From the NCBI RefSeq assembly GCF_030915505.1, contig NZ_CP133265.1:3934001-3998000 (forward strand): a DNA stretch of 64,000 bases, given 5' to 3'. Positions 63,973 to 64,000 of this stretch are shown one piece after another. The translations under genes and the position numbers were made by a program. The notes under the pieces are model-generated. The model was not told the origin of the DNA and searched no databases. It worked only from the letters and a program-made list of their open reading frames with translations. Each line of letters starts with the position of its first letter. Position 1 is the first letter of the stretch. The DNA comes from Neobacillus sp. OS1-2 (GTDB lineage: Bacteria; Bacillota; Bacilli; Bacillales; Cytobacillaceae).

Positions 63973-64000
63973 GTTACTTAGTTGGTTTTTCAAGCAAGAA

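Noticed and set aside
1-64000. CRISPR arrays, tRNA or rRNA genes, insertion sequences and prophage
   Set aside because: No spaced direct repeats, no cloverleaf or rRNA sequence, and no transposase, integrase or phage structural gene could be identified.

Overview
The window is a 64-kb stretch of chromosome from a motile, low-GC Gram-positive bacterium of the family Bacillaceae. The evidence is Bacillus-type flagellar and chemotaxis genes (FliY, MotE/YlxF, SigD, YviE, YaaR, YjfB), strong AGGAGG-type ribosome sites with many TTG and GTG starts, and seven sigma-D promoters of the form TAAA/TTAA-N15-NCCGATAN. Nearly all of it is one motility island on the + strand.

Layout. (1) 1-8.6 kb: end of cheB, then fliK-flgD-flgE-fliM-fliY-cheY. 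(2) 8.7-19 kb: a chemoreceptor, cheA, two cheW-type genes, a second receptor, an EAL protein and a PAS-PAS-GGDEF cyclase. (3) 19-27.1 kb: yaaR, rod genes flhO and flhP, fliD, a csrA gene coding for two fused CsrA units, flagellin hag interrupted by two group I introns, an unknown membrane protein and yjfB. (4) 27.2-36.1 kb: PAS-GGDEF-EAL, a short EAL protein, a third receptor, a V4R-domain gene on the - strand behind an FNR/CRP-type box, flaG, yviE and a dCache receptor. (5) 36.2-43.6 kb: flgM-flgN-flgK-flgL, a PilZ (MotI-like) protein, an RsfA-type Myb-like regulator, fliS-fliT, an unknown small gene and a glucosaminidase-like protein. (6) 43.6-59.5 kb: long operon flgB-flgC-fliE-fliF-fliG-fliH-fliI-fliJ-motE-fliO-fliP-fliQ-fliR-flhB-flhA-flhF-flhG-sigD. 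(7) 59.6-64 kb: ppaC, a coiled-coil protein (- strand), three lower meta-cleavage pathway genes and tag.

How it works together. The long operon makes the basal body and export gate and ends with sigma-D, which is held by FlgM. The seven sigma-D promoters drive late genes: cap, CsrA-flagellin, FlaG, a receptor, FlgM with the hook-junction proteins, and the FliS/FliT chaperones. Receptors, CheA/CheW, CheY/CheB and FliM/FliY form the chemotaxis pathway. Four c-di-GMP enzymes and a PilZ receptor lie among them, suggesting local control of motor function.

Most notable points: (a) flagellin carries two tandem group I introns, and the 5' part of the second one encodes a substitute flagellin C-terminus with its own stop; (b) a tandem, asymmetric CsrA sits directly upstream of hag with no fliW in the window; (c) FliK has four hook-length-control domains instead of one; (d) three paralogous receptors have no visible HAMP domain and very long signalling arms (about 250 residues each); (e) the classical fla/che operon is split, with fliK-cheY placed 40 kb away and fliL, swrD, cheC and cheD not found here; (f) a perfect FNR-type palindrome sits near -41.5 of the V4R gene's predicted promoter.
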